Assembly (NCBI RefSeq): GCF_013141775.1
Contig: NZ_WHOB01000083.1
Location: 1 to 46,351 of the forward strand
From: Paenibacillus phytohabitans
GTDB taxonomy: Bacteria > Bacillota > Bacilli > Paenibacillales > Paenibacillaceae
Direction of reading: 5' to 3'
DNA: 46,351 nucleotides
The position numbers were made by a program, and so were the translations under genes. Positions within the stretch are counted from its first letter, which is position 1; each line of letters opens with the position of its first letter. The notes under the pieces are model-generated. The model searched no databases, had not been told where the DNA came from, and worked only from the letters and a program-made list of their open reading frames with translations. This document shows, piece after piece, positions 22,965-31,489 of this stretch.

Positions 22965-23261
22965 ATGGAAACGGCGTCAACGAAACAAACGGAGGGCTTG
23001 TTCTGCCAAAGCTGCGGAATGCCGGTTAACGAAACTGAGCTGCAGGGCAGCGACAAGGAAGGCAACAAAACGGAGGAGTATTGTATCTACTGTTATGAGC
23101 ACGGTGAATTCAAGCAGCCGGACATCACTCTGCAGGAGATGACCGATCTCTGTGCCGGGTACTTGGTGGAGGAAGGAATGGATGAAGCTGCCGCCCGCCA
23201 GATGCTGGGGTATTCCCTGCCGCAGCTTAAGCGCTGGAGCACGGGAGCCGGGGTTAGCTGA
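22965..23261 (+). CDS. Small zinc-ribbon protein
   Basis: This 98-residue protein has two Cys pairs, FCQSCGMP (near residues 12-19) and YCIYCYEHG (near 42-50), that can bind one zinc. A helical tail (MTDLCAGYL..GMDEAAARQML) follows. This is the layout of the putative zinc ribbon family PF12674. The start is the ATG at 22965 with GAGGAG eight bases upstream; a GTG nine bases earlier overlaps that site. An ACCTGA-N10-TCAGGT dyad lies upstream at about 22872-22893. Function unknown. Confidence 0.82.
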   Translation: METASTKQTEGLFCQSCGMPVNETELQGSDKEGNKTEEYCIYCYEHGEFKQPDITLQEMTDLCAGYLVEEGMDEAAARQMLGYSLPQLKRWSTGAGVS

Positions 23262-23280
23262 GGCTGTAAACGGACAACAA

Positions 23281-23330
23281 AAGGACTACCCGGCAAAACC
23301 TTTACGGCTTTGCGGATAGTCCCTTTTTTA
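23281..23330. terminator. Terminator between the zinc-ribbon gene and the DHA2 efflux gene
   Basis: The stem GGACTA.CCG.CAAA/TTTGCGG.TAGTCC is followed by T7 on the plus strand. It lies between two convergent genes; the plus-strand T-tract shows that it serves the zinc-ribbon gene at least. Confidence 0.8.
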
Positions 23331-23352
23331 AAATAATAGCTTGTTCATTAAA

Positions 23353-24885
23353 TTAAGCTCTTTGCGATTTCACCTTGTTAGGCTGCGGCTGTACTGCATC
23401 CTCTTCTTCCGTCTTCAGGAAATCCGGCTGCGGAGAAGTCTTTCTGATGAACAACGCCAGCACCAGGGCAAGAACTGTCACCCAGGTAGCTACAGTGAAC
23501 GCATGAGTAATCCCGTTAATCGTTGCTTCCTGCGTAAGCTTAAGCATCGCCGCCTTATCGGTCTGCGATACCGCACCGCTTGTCAGTGCATCGGTAATGT
23601 TGCTCTTCGTACGGTTGGTCATCAGGCTGACGAACAGCGCCATACCCAGTGCACCGCCTACGGTCCGCAAGGTGTTGGACATTGCCGTACCGTGCGAAGC
23701 CAAACGCTGCGGCAGCTGATTCAGGCCGGCAGTTACGATTGGCATCATCAGCATGGACATCCCGAACATCCGCGCAGTATAAGTCAGGATCAGATGTGTA
23801 TAGGTTGTGCTGTCGCTGATCTGGCTGAATTCCCAGGTCGTAATAGCTGTAATGGCAAGGCCGATAACCGCCAGCCATCTTGCACCGATTTTATCAAATA
23901 TAATTCCGGTGATCGGAGACATAATACCCATCAGGATCGCACCCGGCAGCAGCATCAGTCCCGATTCCATAGGTGTAAATCCGCGGATCGTCTGCAGATA
24001 AATCGGCAGCAGGATCATACCTGCGTACATAGCCATAGTCACAATAATGTTAATTACTGTAGTGAGTGAATACATGTTGTAGCGGAAAATGCGGAATTCA
24101 AGCAGCGGCTTATCCGCTGTAAGCTCACGCCATACGAACAGCCCCAGGGAGACAATACCCAGGATCAGACAGAGGATAACCGTGGTGCTGCCCCAGCCGT
24201 CCGTTCCGGCGTCACTGAAGCCATACAGCAAGCCGCCAAAGCCCAGCGTCGAAAGAACCACACCCGGCTTATCCAGCTTCGGAGAAGTCAGTTTGCCTAC
24301 ATTCTGCATCGTCTTCATGCCAAGCAGCATCGAGAAGATCGCCAGCGGAAGCACGATGTAGAACAGCACGCGCCAGGAGTAGTTCTGAACCACCCAACCT
24401 GACAAGGTAGGTCCGACTGCCGGAGCAAAAATCATCGCAACCGCCATAAGTCCCATGGCCTTGCCGCGTTCTTCAATCGGGAAGATGCGCAGGAACACAA
24501 TGTTCATCAGCGGCATCAGAATCCCGGCACCTACCGCCTGGATAACTCTGCCGACCATAATCATTTCAAAGCCTGATCCTATTGCACAAACCAGTGTACC
24601 TATGGAAAATAGCATCATCGCCGTCGTAAAGAGCTGGCGGGTCGTAAATTTCTCTACCAGATAAGCACTGATTGGCACCAGTACACCATTAACCAGCATG
24701 AACCCTGTAGTCAGCCATTGTGCCGTATTGGCGGCGATCTTCAGGTCCTCCATCATTTTGGGCAGCGCCACATTCATCAGTGTCTGATTCAGCAGCGCCA
24801 CGAAGGCGCCGATCAGGAGCGCTGCGATAATCGGGCCTCTGCGGATCGTCTTGGACGATGCAGTGTCTGCAGTAATTGTACTCAT
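23353..24885 (-). CDS. DHA2-family multidrug efflux transporter (EmrB/QacA type)
   Basis: This 510-residue protein has 14 predicted membrane helices. The first helix region IIAALLIGAFVALLNQTLMN and the motif C-like segment near AVGPTLSGWVVQNYSWRVLF are those of drug:proton antiporters. The N-terminus is short and the C-terminal tail is Glu/Asp then Lys rich. Its ATG overlaps the stop of the upstream MarR gene (ATGA), so the two form a repressor-pump operon. Substrate unknown. Confidence 0.9.
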   Translation of the reverse strand: MSTITADTASSKTIRRGPIIAALLIGAFVALLNQTLMNVALPKMMEDLKIAANTAQWLTTGFMLVNGVLVPISAYLVEKFTTRQLFTTAMMLFSIGTLVCAIGSGFEMIMVGRVIQAVGAGILMPLMNIVFLRIFPIEERGKAMGLMAVAMIFAPAVGPTLSGWVVQNYSWRVLFYIVLPLAIFSMLLGMKTMQNVGKLTSPKLDKPGVVLSTLGFGGLLYGFSDAGTDGWGSTTVILCLILGIVSLGLFVWRELTADKPLLEFRIFRYNMYSLTTVINIIVTMAMYAGMILLPIYLQTIRGFTPMESGLMLLPGAILMGIMSPITGIIFDKIGARWLAVIGLAITAITTWEFSQISDSTTYTHLILTYTARMFGMSMLMMPIVTAGLNQLPQRLASHGTAMSNTLRTVGGALGMALFVSLMTNRTKSNITDALTSGAVSQTDKAAMLKLTQEATINGITHAFTVATWVTVLALVLALFIRKTSPQPDFLKTEEEDAVQPQPNKVKSQRA

Positions 24886-25349
24886 AGCTTCTTTTTGTCT
24901 CTCCCTTGTTCTAGAATTTTGATGATTTCACCATGCAACCGCAGCAGTTCTCCGGCATCCTCAGCAGGTATATTAGCCAGTGGCTGCAGATACCTGCGCA
25001 GAGACTGTTTGCTTAACTCCCGGATTTCCTTGCCCTTATCGGTCATCGCCAGCTTAAATATACGTCTGTCGCTCTGCGAGCGTTCTCTGGTAATCAGTCC
25101 AGCCTTCACCATCCGGTCCACCACTCCGCTTGCCGCGCTGTTGCCAAGATGCAGCAGGTCTGCAAGCTCAGTGATACCGATATCGGGATGTGCCGATAAC
25201 TTACGCAATACCATTAGCTGGGTGGATGTAATCTTCAGCTCTTCTGCGTCCTTCCACAAAAGCTGCTGGAAATTATGGTTGATGCAGCGGAAAGAGGACA
25301 GAATATCGTCCAATTGCTTTTCCTTTTCCTCCAACCCCAATCCCTCCAA
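24882..25349 (-). CDS. MarR family transcriptional regulator
   Basis: This protein of about 155 residues has the winged-helix MarR fold: ITSTQLMVLRKLSAHPDIGI, the recognition-helix region NSAASGVVDRMVKAGLI and the wing RERSQSDRRIFKLAMTDKG. It probably represses its own operon with the DHA2 pump and is released by a drug-like ligand. No ATG is available near the start. The first TTG (25349) has little upstream signal, whereas TTG codons at 25334 or 25310 follow GGAGG, so the exact start is uncertain. A TTCG-N4-CGAA dyad lies upstream. Confidence 0.88.
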   Translation of the reverse strand: MEGLGLEEKEKQLDDILSSFRCINHNFQQLLWKDAEELKITSTQLMVLRKLSAHPDIGITELADLLHLGNSAASGVVDRMVKAGLITRERSQSDRRIFKLAMTDKGKEIRELSKQSLRRYLQPLANIPAEDAGELLRLHGEIIKILEQGRDKKKL

Positions 25350-25365
25350 TCGCCCAATATAAAAT

Positions 25366-25384
25366 AATACTTCGCATACGAACT
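25366..25384. promoter_or_regulatory. Candidate MarR operator
   Basis: The dyad AGTTCGTATGCGAAGT (minus strand) lies 20-40 bases upstream of the MarR start, in AT-rich promoter DNA. Arms of TTCG/CGAA are short, so this is tentative. Confidence 0.35.
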
Positions 25385-25543
25385 ATTTTACTATTTACCT
25401 ATTTATTCGTCAATAACTTGCAGAAATTTTCTGAAAAAGTAATTATTCTTTCACTCCTACCGGGATGCCACCGGCAAAAGTTTGCGTTTATTGTGGACTT
25501 CCCGGGTCCAAAATATGAATTACACGGAAAGCGGGGAAAACAA

Positions 25544-26269
25544 ATGAGTCTGGAGCAACAACGTAAGAGCTGGAGCGGGGACCATAAGCTTTTGTCGGGG
25601 ATCATCGTAAAGCCTGAAGCGCATGCTGAAGCTGCCGCTTTATTCCTGAGGCTGCATTCAGCCCTGTATGCTGCAGACATAAGCAGCGGGGAACAGCCTA
25701 GTTTCGAGGATTCCTTATGGAACAATCTGTTAGAGTCTACTTTGCGCAGCTATCCTGTTCATACGCCCGGCAGCCGTAATTCTATAGTCTGGCATATATG
25801 GCACAGCGCGCGGATCGAGGACATCACCATGAACATCCTTGGTGCAGACCGTGCGCAGGTGCTTCAATCAGAGCACTATGCAGAGAGCCTGCAGACCCCT
25901 CTCATCCACTCCGGTAATGGAATGAGTGATCAGGAAGTGGCTGCATTCAGTGCAGAGGTGAATATCGGGGCATTAGCGGCATACCGGCGTGCTGTAGCAA
26001 TCAGAACACGCTCCATCATTTCCGCTGTGCAGCCGGGGCAATTCGGGCGCAAAGCCACTCCGGCGCAGTTCAGCAGGGTGCTGGAGGAAAAAGCCGTCCT
26101 GGAAACCGAGCAGTGGCTACTCGATTACTGGGGCGGCAAGACCCTTGCCGGACTGGTGCTGATGCCTGCCACACGGCATAATTTAGCAGCCGAATGGAGA
26201 CTTCTTAGGAAACTCTGTAGACATAAATGTTGTACGTTTTGCAACTTTGATTCATGGATTGCGGGGTGA
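25544..26269 (+). CDS. DinB-like protein with a repeat-derived C-terminus
   Basis: This 241-residue protein resembles DinB-fold proteins: a helical bundle with metal-site candidates H84 and H87 in NSIVWHIWHSARIEDI and H212 in LMPATRHN. The Firmicute members of this type that I recall continue after the last motif with a conserved HLNE-like helix. Here that end is missing: after N213 the sequence becomes AAEWRLLRKLCR, and from residue about 227 it is encoded by dispersed repeat R1 (26224-26405). The stop codon also lies inside R1. The gene may therefore be altered or partly decayed. The start is the ATG at 25544 after GCGGGGA; an in-frame ATG at 25418 lies in the promoter region. The biochemical role of this family is mostly unknown. 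Confidence 0.7.
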   Translation: MSLEQQRKSWSGDHKLLSGIIVKPEAHAEAAALFLRLHSALYAADISSGEQPSFEDSLWNNLLESTLRSYPVHTPGSRNSIVWHIWHSARIEDITMNILGADRAQVLQSEHYAESLQTPLIHSGNGMSDQEVAAFSAEVNIGALAAYRRAVAIRTRSIISAVQPGQFGRKATPAQFSRVLEEKAVLETEQWLLDYWGGKTLAGLVLMPATRHNLAAEWRLLRKLCRHKCCTFCNFDSWIAG

Positions 26270-26405
26270 TCGGGAGAATTGTTGTATGAAATGCAAGAAT
26301 AATCCTGCTGAACTGCTTGAAAAAGGTGAAATGCTGCCTTTTATACAACAATTCTGGTTTTGAGCCGATAGGAGGAGGGAATTGTTGTATTATGGGCAGG
26401 AATTT
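26224..26405. repeat. Dispersed intergenic repeat R1, copy 2
   Basis: This 182-base element shares its four conserved blocks and their exact spacing (53, 51 and 53 bases) with 13823-14003. It overlaps the last codons of the DinB-like gene. On the minus strand both copies stay open in the same frame for 56 codons, with about 25 identical residues, including LLYK.QHF and AFHTTI. Confidence 0.75.
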
Positions 26406-26448
26406 ATGAAGAGTTACGGGAGTTCCGCCACAGAAAGCGGATGAATCT

Positions 26449-26486
26449 AAAAAGAGCGGGCCGGAGGTTAATCCAGTCCGCTCTTT
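26449..26486 (-). terminator. Terminator of the giant activase gene
   Basis: The hairpin AAAGAGCGG.C.GG/CC.G.CCGCTCTTT is followed by T5 on the minus strand, about 35 bases past the stop at 26519. Confidence 0.8.
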
Positions 26487-26518
26487 GGCATATGAAGAAC
26501 TTTACAGCATCACTGGGC

Positions 26519-29500
26519 TTATATCCCGCAGCCCACAGTGCCAGTTAAAGTAGGCTGCAGCCGTGCGATTTCCTCTGCTGACGGTTGTTTGCCGCTCGCA
26601 AGCCCGCTGGCAATTGACATCATCAGCTTGATCCGGTTAGCCTGATTAACGACGCTGACCCCGGCATCATAGTCGATGGCAACGATATTCGCGCCCGGAT
26701 ACAGCTCCTTCAGACCTTTAATCATGCCCCGGCCGGTAATATGATTCGGCAGGCAGGCAAATGGCTGAATACAGGCGATATTGTTCACGCCATTATCCAG
26801 CAGATCCATCATCTCCGCTGTCAGGAACCAGCCTTCGCCCATCTGGTTGCCTACAGAGACCAGGCGGCTTGCTTTCTCGGCCAGCCCATAAATATTCTCC
26901 CGGCCTTTGGCCAGTCCGGCTTGCTCAAGCGCCACTTTGACCGGCTTGCGGTAAATCTCCAGATACGAGATCAGCATGGGATTAATATATCCCAGCCGTT
27001 TGCTTTTGCCGAATTGCTCGGCTTTGTAGATCGGATTATAGACACAATAGAAAATGAAGTCCAGGAAATCCGGCATTACAGCCTCTCCGCCTTCTGCCTC
27101 AATCATATCGATAATGCGGTTATTGGCGTCCGGATGGAATTTGATCAGTATTTCACCGACAATGCCCACCTTCGGCTTCACTGCCGGGTTAACCGCAAGC
27201 CGTGAGAACTCAGCGACGATCTCACGGCATAGCCGCTTGTACTCACGGAACGAGAAGTTCGACAGGCTTTTTTTGCAGCGCTCCATTCCGCTGCGGAATA
27301 AGGCTTCCGCGCTTCCCGGAACGGTCTCATACGGTCTGAAGCGGTGCAGAAGACGCATCATCAGATCACCGTAGCAGGCCGCAGCAATCAGGCGGTTCGC
27401 CAGCTTCAGGCTGATCCGGAAGCCCGGCTGATTCTCCATGCCGGATGCATTCAGTGAAATAACCGGAATCTGCCCCAGATTCGAATCCTTCAGTGCCTTG
27501 CGCAGCAGGGAGATGTAATTGGTCGCCCGGCAGCCGCCGCCGGTCTGTGACATGATTACGGCAGTCCGGTCCGGATCGTATTCCCCGCTCTTCAGCGCGG
27601 ACAGCATCTGCCCGATGGTTACAATCGCCGGATAACAGGCATCATTGTTCACGTACCTTAGACCTTCCTCGGTCTCCTGCGGTCCGGTTGATTCCAGGAT
27701 CTTCAGACGATAGCCTGCATCCTGGAACACCCGTTCAAACAGCTCGAAATGGATCGGTGACATCTGCGGAGCCAGAATGGTATAGGTTTCCTTCATTTCC
27801 TTCGTGAACGGCACATTTGCCTGCGTCTTATACAGCAGCTGAGGCTGCACATCCCCCTGCTCCCGCTCACGCATAGCTGCCAGCAGGGAACGCAGACGGA
27901 TACGTGCGGCCCCCAGATTGCTGATCTCATCAATCTTAATCAGCGTATAGACCTTATTGTGGCGTTCCATAATCTCCTGAACGGCATCGCAGGTGATCGC
28001 ATCAATACCACAGCCAAAGGAAGTCAGCTGGACAAGCTCCAGATCGTTTCTTCCCGCAGCCAGCCGGGCCGCACGGTACATCCGCGCATGGTAGGTCCAT
28101 TGGTTGACTACGCCAACGTCTCCTTCACTGTGGTCCAGATGGCAGACCGAATCCTCGGTCAGCACTGCAAGACCCATGCCGGTGATCATATCGGCAATGC
28201 CGTGATTGATCTCCGGATCAGCGTGGTACGGATGTCCGCAGAGCAGAATCCCCTTCGTCCCTGTCTCCGTAAGGAAGACCAGCGTTTCTTCACCCTTCGT
28301 ACGCACATCATTCTTCGCCTGATCGGCTTCCGCAAGTCCCGCCTGTACAGCTGCAGCGATCTCCTCCTTGGGAACATCGGCAAAGGTCTTCACCAGCACC
28401 CGCGTCAGCGCCGGAATATCATCGAAGGTCAGGAACGGACTGACTAGAGGAACCCCCTGCTCCTTCAACCCATCCATATTGTTGCGGATTACCTCCGGAT
28501 AAGAGGCAACCACCGGGCAATTGAAATGATTCTGGGCGGCTTCATCCTCCTTCTTCTCAAAGACAACCGCCGGATAAAAGATGAAGTCGACACCTTTGCC
28601 GATCAGACTCTGCACATGCCCGTGAGCCATTTTGGCCGGATAACAGATGGATTCCGACGGAATGGTATCCATTCCGCTCTCATACAGCTTCTTGGTGGAC
28701 TTCGGCGACAGTACAGTCCGGTAGCGCAGAGAGGTGAAGAAGGTATGCCAGAACGGATAATTCTCGAACATATTCATCGTCCGTGGAATTCCGACCGTGC
28801 CCCGTACCGCCGCTTCTTCAGGCAATCCCTCATAGTCGAAGAAACGTTCATATTTATACTGCATCAGATTCGGCAGCGTATTCTTCTCTTTCTTGCCGCC
28901 TGCCCCGCGCTCGCAGCGGTTCCCGGTCACGTGGAAGCTCTTGTCCGGGAAGCGGCTGATGGTCAGCGCGCAGTTATTGGCACAGCGGCTGCAGCGGCCG
29001 GGAGAGACTGAATATTGGAATGTCTCCAGCTCTTCGGGTCCCAGAATAGTGCTAATCCCTTCCGGGCCAGCCTGTTCTTTGGCAATCAGCGCACAGCCGT
29101 AGGCGCCCATAACGCCGGCAATATCAGGTCTGACCACGGTTCTCCCGGTCAGCTGCTCGAAGGCCCGCAGTACGGCTTCATTGTAGAAAGTGCCGCCCTG
29201 AACAATAATGTTGCGGCCCAAATCCTCAGGATTGCGGATTTTGATTACCTTTTGCAGGGCATTCTTGATAACTGAATAGGCAAGTCCGGCCGAGAGATCC
29301 GCCAGAGACGCGCCTTCCTTCTGTACCTGCTTCACCTTGGAATTCATGAACACGGTGCAGCGGGAACCGAGATTCACCGGCTTGACGGATTCGAGCGCCG
29401 ATTGGGCGAACTCCTCAATGCCAAGCTCCAGCGCGGAAGCGAAGCTCTCCAGGAAGGAGCCGCAGCCTGCCGAGCAGGCTTCATTAAGCATCAGGCTGTC

Positions 29501-30805
29501 GATAGCGCCGCCGCGGATCTTGATGCACTTCATATCCTGGCCGCCGATATCGAGGATAAAGTCTACTTCCGGCATGAATTTGGAGGCCGCTTTATAATGC
29601 GCTACCGTCTCCACTTCGCCGCCGTCTGTCCGCAGTGCGGCCTTGACCAATCCCTCGCCGTAACCGGTAGCATAAGCTCCGGCGATGTAGCAGCCCTCCG
29701 GCAGAATCCGGTAGATTTCCTTCAGCGCATCCGTGACAGACTGCAGCGGGTTGCCTTTATTGCTTCCATAGGAAGTGTATAGAATCTCATCCGCCGAACC
29801 GGTAATCACCAGCTTTGTCGTTGTAGAGCCGGCATCAATGCCGAGATAAACAGGTCCGCGATAGGCGGATAGCTCGGAACGCGGTGCTGTCGCTTGGCCG
29901 TGGCGGAGTCTGAACTGCGCCAGATCATCCGCAGTCTCAAACAGCGGTGCCAGCTCGGCATCCTCCGCACGGTCCAGCGAGAAGTCCACGGAAGCAATCC
30001 GCGAGATCCAGCTAGACAGCGGCAGGAACAGGGGATCCGACTGCGCAAGCGCCGAACCGATCGCTACAAAATATTGTGAATGCTCCGGGAACAGTATGTC
30101 GCCTTCCTTAAGTCCCAGCGTATCCGCAAAACGGTCGCGGAGTGCAGACAAGAACGTCAGCGGTCCGCCCAGAAAAGCCACACGGCCGCGGATCGGCCGT
30201 CCGCAGGCAAGTCCGCTGATCGTCTGGTTCACAATGCTCTGGAAGATGGAGGCCGCCACATCCTCGCGGCGTGCCCCTTCATTAAGCAGCGGCTGCACAT
30301 CACTCTTGGCAAATACCCCGCAGCGTGAAGCGATCGGATAGATCCGCTCATGCTTCACTGCAAGCTCATTGAGCCCGCCGGGATCGGTCTGCAGCAGCGA
30401 GGCCATCTGATCGATGAAGGCTCCGGTACCGCCAGCACAGGCAGTATTCATCCGCTGCTCAATCCCGCCGCTGAGATAGATAATCTTGGCATCTTCACCG
30501 CCAAGCTCAATCGCTGTATCGCACTGCGGAATCCGTTCGCTGATCGCCTTGGTGCAGGCAATGACCTCCTGGACAAACGGAATCTCCCCCAGTTTGGATA
30601 GTGATAAACCGGAGGAGCCGCTTACAGTGAGTGCTGCTTCGCTATCCGGGAACCGGTCCTGTACATCGGACAGGAGAGATAGCGCTGCTTTTTTTATATC
30701 GCTGAAATGACGCACATAATCTTGATAAATAATTGTATCCCGCTGCATAACAACCAATTTGGCCGTAGTTGATCCGACGTCAAGCCCAATACGCAGTATT
30801 TTCAT
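26519..30805 (-). CDS. Giant acyl-CoA dehydratase activase homologue (BadF/BadG x2, DUF2229, HgdB-like)
   Basis: This protein of about 1428 residues joins two ASKHA-type activase halves and a dehydratase-like half. Nucleotide-binding loops are GLDVGSTTAKLVV at the start and YLGIDAGSTTTKLVI near residue 325. Each half has the activase Cys motifs (ACAGGTGAF and SRCGVFAKSDV; ACSAGCGSF and SRCTVFMNSKV), which in HgdC hold a [4Fe-4S] cluster. Next comes a Cys-rich CSRCANNCALT..NRCERG segment, then DUF2229 and a 2-hydroxyglutaryl-CoA dehydratase D-like region with further Cys. In anaerobes activases fire a radical dehydration. The role of this long form, also found in Firmicutes that grow in air, is unknown. 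The ATG at 30805 has GGGGGAT upstream; an in-frame ATG at 30850 is less well placed. bcp lies 120 bases upstream on the same strand. Confidence 0.88.
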   Translation of the reverse strand: MKILRIGLDVGSTTAKLVVMQRDTIIYQDYVRHFSDIKKAALSLLSDVQDRFPDSEAALTVSGSSGLSLSKLGEIPFVQEVIACTKAISERIPQCDTAIELGGEDAKIIYLSGGIEQRMNTACAGGTGAFIDQMASLLQTDPGGLNELAVKHERIYPIASRCGVFAKSDVQPLLNEGARREDVAASIFQSIVNQTISGLACGRPIRGRVAFLGGPLTFLSALRDRFADTLGLKEGDILFPEHSQYFVAIGSALAQSDPLFLPLSSWISRIASVDFSLDRAEDAELAPLFETADDLAQFRLRHGQATAPRSELSAYRGPVYLGIDAGSTTTKLVITGSADEILYTSYGSNKGNPLQSVTDALKEIYRILPEGCYIAGAYATGYGEGLVKAALRTDGGEVETVAHYKAASKFMPEVDFILDIGGQDMKCIKIRGGAIDSLMLNEACSAGCGSFLESFASALELGIEEFAQSALESVKPVNLGSRCTVFMNSKVKQVQKEGASLADLSAGLAYSVIKNALQKVIKIRNPEDLGRNIIVQGGTFYNEAVLRAFEQLTGRTVVRPDIAGVMGAYGCALIAKEQAGPEGISTILGPEELETFQYSVSPGRCSRCANNCALTISRFPDKSFHVTGNRCERGAGGKKEKNTLPNLMQYKYERFFDYEGLPEEAAVRGTVGIPRTMNMFENYPFWHTFFTSLRYRTVLSPKSTKKLYESGMDTIPSESICYPAKMAHGHVQSLIGKGVDFIFYPAVVFEKKEDEAAQNHFNCPVVASYPEVIRNNMDGLKEQGVPLVSPFLTFDDIPALTRVLVKTFADVPKEEIAAAVQAGLAEADQAKNDVRTKGEETLVFLTETGTKGILLCGHPYHADPEINHGIADMITGMGLAVLTEDSVCHLDHSEGDVGVVNQWTYHARMYRAARLAAGRNDLELVQLTSFGCGIDAITCDAVQEIMERHNKVYTLIKIDEISNLGAARIRLRSLLAAMREREQGDVQPQLLYKTQANVPFTKEMKETYTILAPQMSPIHFELFERVFQDAGYRLKILESTGPQETEEGLRYVNNDACYPAIVTIGQMLSALKSGEYDPDRTAVIMSQTGGGCRATNYISLLRKALKDSNLGQIPVISLNASGMENQPGFRISLKLANRLIAAACYGDLMMRLLHRFRPYETVPGSAEALFRSGMERCKKSLSNFSFREYKRLCREIVAEFSRLAVNPAVKPKVGIVGEILIKFHPDANNRIIDMIEAEGGEAVMPDFLDFIFYCVYNPIYKAEQFGKSKRLGYINPMLISYLEIYRKPVKVALEQAGLAKGRENIYGLAEKASRLVSVGNQMGEGWFLTAEMMDLLDNGVNNIACIQPFACLPNHITGRGMIKGLKELYPGANIVAIDYDAGVSVVNQANRIKLMMSIASGLASGKQPSAEEIARLQPTLTGTVGCGI

Positions 30806-30925
30806 GCTATCCCCCATGCCTTGCTCCAAATTTGAAGTAATATGAGGCAACTATATCATGAGAGAGGCTGACCAAAGCTGTTAAAAAAGTAACAGACAAA
30901 TACAATTAACTCCTAGCATACTTAA

Positions 30926-31387
30926 TTATTTCACGATTTGTTCTAATGCGGCCTCCACATGGCCCTTGACCCGGACTTTTCTCCATTCCGCGATCAGAAT
31001 TCCTTCTTCGTCAATCAGGAAGGTGGAGCGCACAATGCCCATAAATTCTTTGCCGTAGAGCTTCTTCAGCTGCCACACTCCGAATAATTCGCTTACCTTA
31101 TGCTCCTCATCGGACAGCAGGGGGAATGGCAAACCGTTCTTCGCGATAAATTTGCCGTGTGAGGCCAGATTATCCGAGCTGATTCCCAGCAGGACCGCTC
31201 CATGGGCTGTAACCCTGTCATGGGCATCACGGAAATCGCAGGCTTCCTGCGTGCAGGCGGGTGTCATATTCTTGGGATAGAAGTAGAGCAGGACTTTCCT
31301 GCCGCGATACTGGCTTAAGCTGATTTCCTGCCCTGTGGAAGCGGGGAGCGTGAAGTCCGGGACCGCTTGCCCAAGCTTGATATTCAT
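30926..31387 (-). CDS. bcp: Thioredoxin-dependent thiol peroxidase (BCP/PrxQ peroxiredoxin)
   Basis: This 153-residue cytoplasmic peroxiredoxin reduces hydrogen peroxide and alkyl hydroperoxides with thioredoxin. The peroxidatic Cys is C45 in NMTPACTQEACDF, and C50 five residues on is the resolving Cys of PrxQ-type enzymes. Length is standard. In B. subtilis the homologue ygaF sits next to gsaB. Here an LCP-family gene lies between bcp and gsaB, on the opposite strand. Confidence 0.94.
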   Translation of the reverse strand: MNIKLGQAVPDFTLPASTGQEISLSQYRGRKVLLYFYPKNMTPACTQEACDFRDAHDRVTAHGAVLLGISSDNLASHGKFIAKNGLPFPLLSDEEHKVSELFGVWQLKKLYGKEFMGIVRSTFLIDEEGILIAEWRKVRVKGHVEAALEQIVK

Positions 31388-31428
31388 TTAATGTTCACTC
31401 CTTATGGATATGGCTGATGATTCGGAAA

Positions 31429-31457
31429 TTGCGTGTATTCCCAAAAGAAATTATAAT
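31429..31457 (+). promoter_or_regulatory. Promoter of the LCP-family gene
   Basis: TTGCGT (31429-31434) and a perfect TATAAT (31452-31457) are 17 bases apart. The start codon follows 32 bases later. Confidence 0.65.
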
Positions 31458-31489
31458 GTAGAGAATGTGAACCGGAAAGGACGAACGAA

